A DNA stretch of 32,466 nucleotides, from positions 1 through 32,466 of the IMG/VR virus record IMGVR_UViG_3300021168_000265, one strand, 5' to 3'. Within the stretch, counting starts at the first letter, position 1. Each line of letters opens with the position of its first letter. Origin of the DNA: a virus. A model generated the notes under the pieces. That model saw only the letters and a list, made by a program, of their open reading frames with translations. It ran no database searches and was not told the origin of the DNA. Position numbers and translations under genes: made by a program. Shown here piece by piece: positions 31,765 to 32,466 of the stretch.

Positions 31765-32232
31765 ATGAGCGAAATACCAAAAGTCGCCTATCACAGCGTC
31801 GAGATCGAATACCGCGAATCAGAAAATAAATGGTATTTTGAACTGCGCGGACGCGAACGGTCCGCCCATACGCTGAAAGACGCAAAGGAAATTATTGACA
31901 AGCCGGAGCCAAAAGAAAAATCCACGTTCAAGCGCGTCAACGCTATCCGCATCGGCTATTCGCCAAATGACATTGAATTCATTGAAGTCACCTCCATCGC
32001 CGAAAAAGGCCGATACGACAGGGAAACATCTTTTTGGACCGTGGCTAACGGTAACAGACAGAAACGCGATGGACGCAGCATTTATAGTGACAACGAATTC
32101 AACCGCGCCGTCGTCGCCAAAATCCAGTCGCTTGCCAAAGAAATTGAAACCCTCGAAAAACAGCAAAAAGAATTAGTTCAGTCCATGTCGCATCTGGAAC
32201 TGGACCTGAAAGCAGAGGCTAAAAATGCGTGA
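31765..32232 (+). CDS. Protein with C-terminal coiled coil, unknown function
   Basis: 155 aa, GGAGG 7 nt before the ATG. N-terminal beta-rich, charged part (YHSVEIEYRESENKWYFEL) and a C-terminal coiled coil (AKEIETLEKQQKELVQSM). No known domain recognised. Overlaps the next ORF by 8 nt. Confidence 0.65.
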   Translation: MSEIPKVAYHSVEIEYRESENKWYFELRGRERSAHTLKDAKEIIDKPEPKEKSTFKRVNAIRIGYSPNDIEFIEVTSIAEKGRYDRETSFWTVANGNRQKRDGRSIYSDNEFNRAVVAKIQSLAKEIETLEKQQKELVQSMSHLELDLKAEAKNA

Positions 32233-32365
32233 GTCCGATGTCATCAACTTTGAGCGCCGCCAGTCCCGCCTCACCCGCCAGCGGGCCGTCAACGTGCTGT
32301 GGGACATACTCGGCATCCTGGCCGTTATCGCTCTGGTGTACGCCGCTGTCGAATGGGGGAAATAA
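32225..32365 (+). CDS. Small single-pass membrane protein
   Basis: 46 aa. The ATG overlaps the preceding stop by 8 nt. Residues ~24-42 (VLWDILGILAVIALVYAAV) form one transmembrane helix after a basic N-terminus. Its size allows a holin or spanin-like role, but the location in the early region gives no proof. Confidence 0.5.
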   Translation: MRESDVINFERRQSRLTRQRAVNVLWDILGILAVIALVYAAVEWGK

Positions 32366-32366
32366 C

Positions 32367-32466
32367 GTGGACGAAAGCAAGCTAGAGCCAACATTCAGTA
32401 TGCCTGGACCGGGAGGATCGCTTGGAAAGTGTGCTCTATGCGGCGATCCGTTTTTTTACGAAGTCT
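32367..32466 (+). CDS. Start of a Cys-containing protein (cut by window end)
   Basis: Starts with GTG at 32367, 1 nt after the upstream stop, with GGGGGA about 6 nt before. The 33 codons seen encode GSLGKCALCGDPFF, the first half of a possible zinc site. The rest lies outside the window. Confidence 0.45.
   Translation, partial: MDESKLEPTFSMPGPGGSLGKCALCGDPFFYEV

Noticed and set aside
1-32466. CRISPR arrays, tRNA genes, insertion sequences, integrase or attachment sites
   Set aside because: None could be recognised by reading; no spaced repeats of CRISPR type and no transposase or integrase motifs were found.

Overview
The window is the virion-building half of a tailed phage (Caudoviricetes) genome, either a free virus or a prophage. 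It reads almost entirely leftward: small terminase candidate, chaperonin-like protein, TerL, portal, scaffold-like protein, decoration-like protein, major capsid protein, P22-type tail accessory proteins, ejection proteins, then tail spikes and fibres. There is no tape-measure, sheath or tail-tube gene. With the gp4-like adaptor, the gp10-like tail protein and the large ejection-type proteins, this suggests a short-tailed (podovirus-like) particle. The host is probably Gram-negative. The Ala-X-Ala|Gln signal peptides, the VSGxVTDAxG beta modules and an Ig-like region in the leftmost gene resemble Acidobacteriota surface proteins I remember, so a soil acidobacterium is my best guess. This is inference.

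Layout, in the order of leftward transcription. A compact control region (about 30.6-31.3 kb) holds two divergent sigma70-like promoters and two copies of a palindromic element. From it a late block runs left: zinc-finger protein (30.9 kb), TerS candidate, a GroES-fold protein carrying a DnaJ-type zinc finger, TerL, a tiny acidic ORF, portal, an overlapping small protein, a ribbon-helix-helix protein, scaffold candidate, virion protein, decoration candidate, major capsid protein, three small proteins (two Cys-containing), then beta-rich minor virion proteins, tail accessory proteins and three ejection-protein candidates (12.2-16.2 kb). After a small gap with a TATAAT box there is a second module: two small related proteins, a complete PurD-like ATP-grasp enzyme, and five consecutive tail spike/fibre-like proteins, all with Sec signal peptides (1-10.27 kb). 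To the right, six small genes run rightward (31.0-32.5 kb) and are probably early genes.

Most genes overlap or abut by a few bases (ATGA, GTGA, TAATG and TGATG junctions) and many have AGGAGG-like ribosome binding sites, so translation looks coupled. No stretch over 300 bp lacks a gene. The most unusual points are the GroES/DnaJ-zinc-finger chimera between TerS and TerL, the cassette of five secreted tail-like proteins, the PurD-like ligase among virion genes, and two genes whose best starts are not ATG, GTG or TTG.
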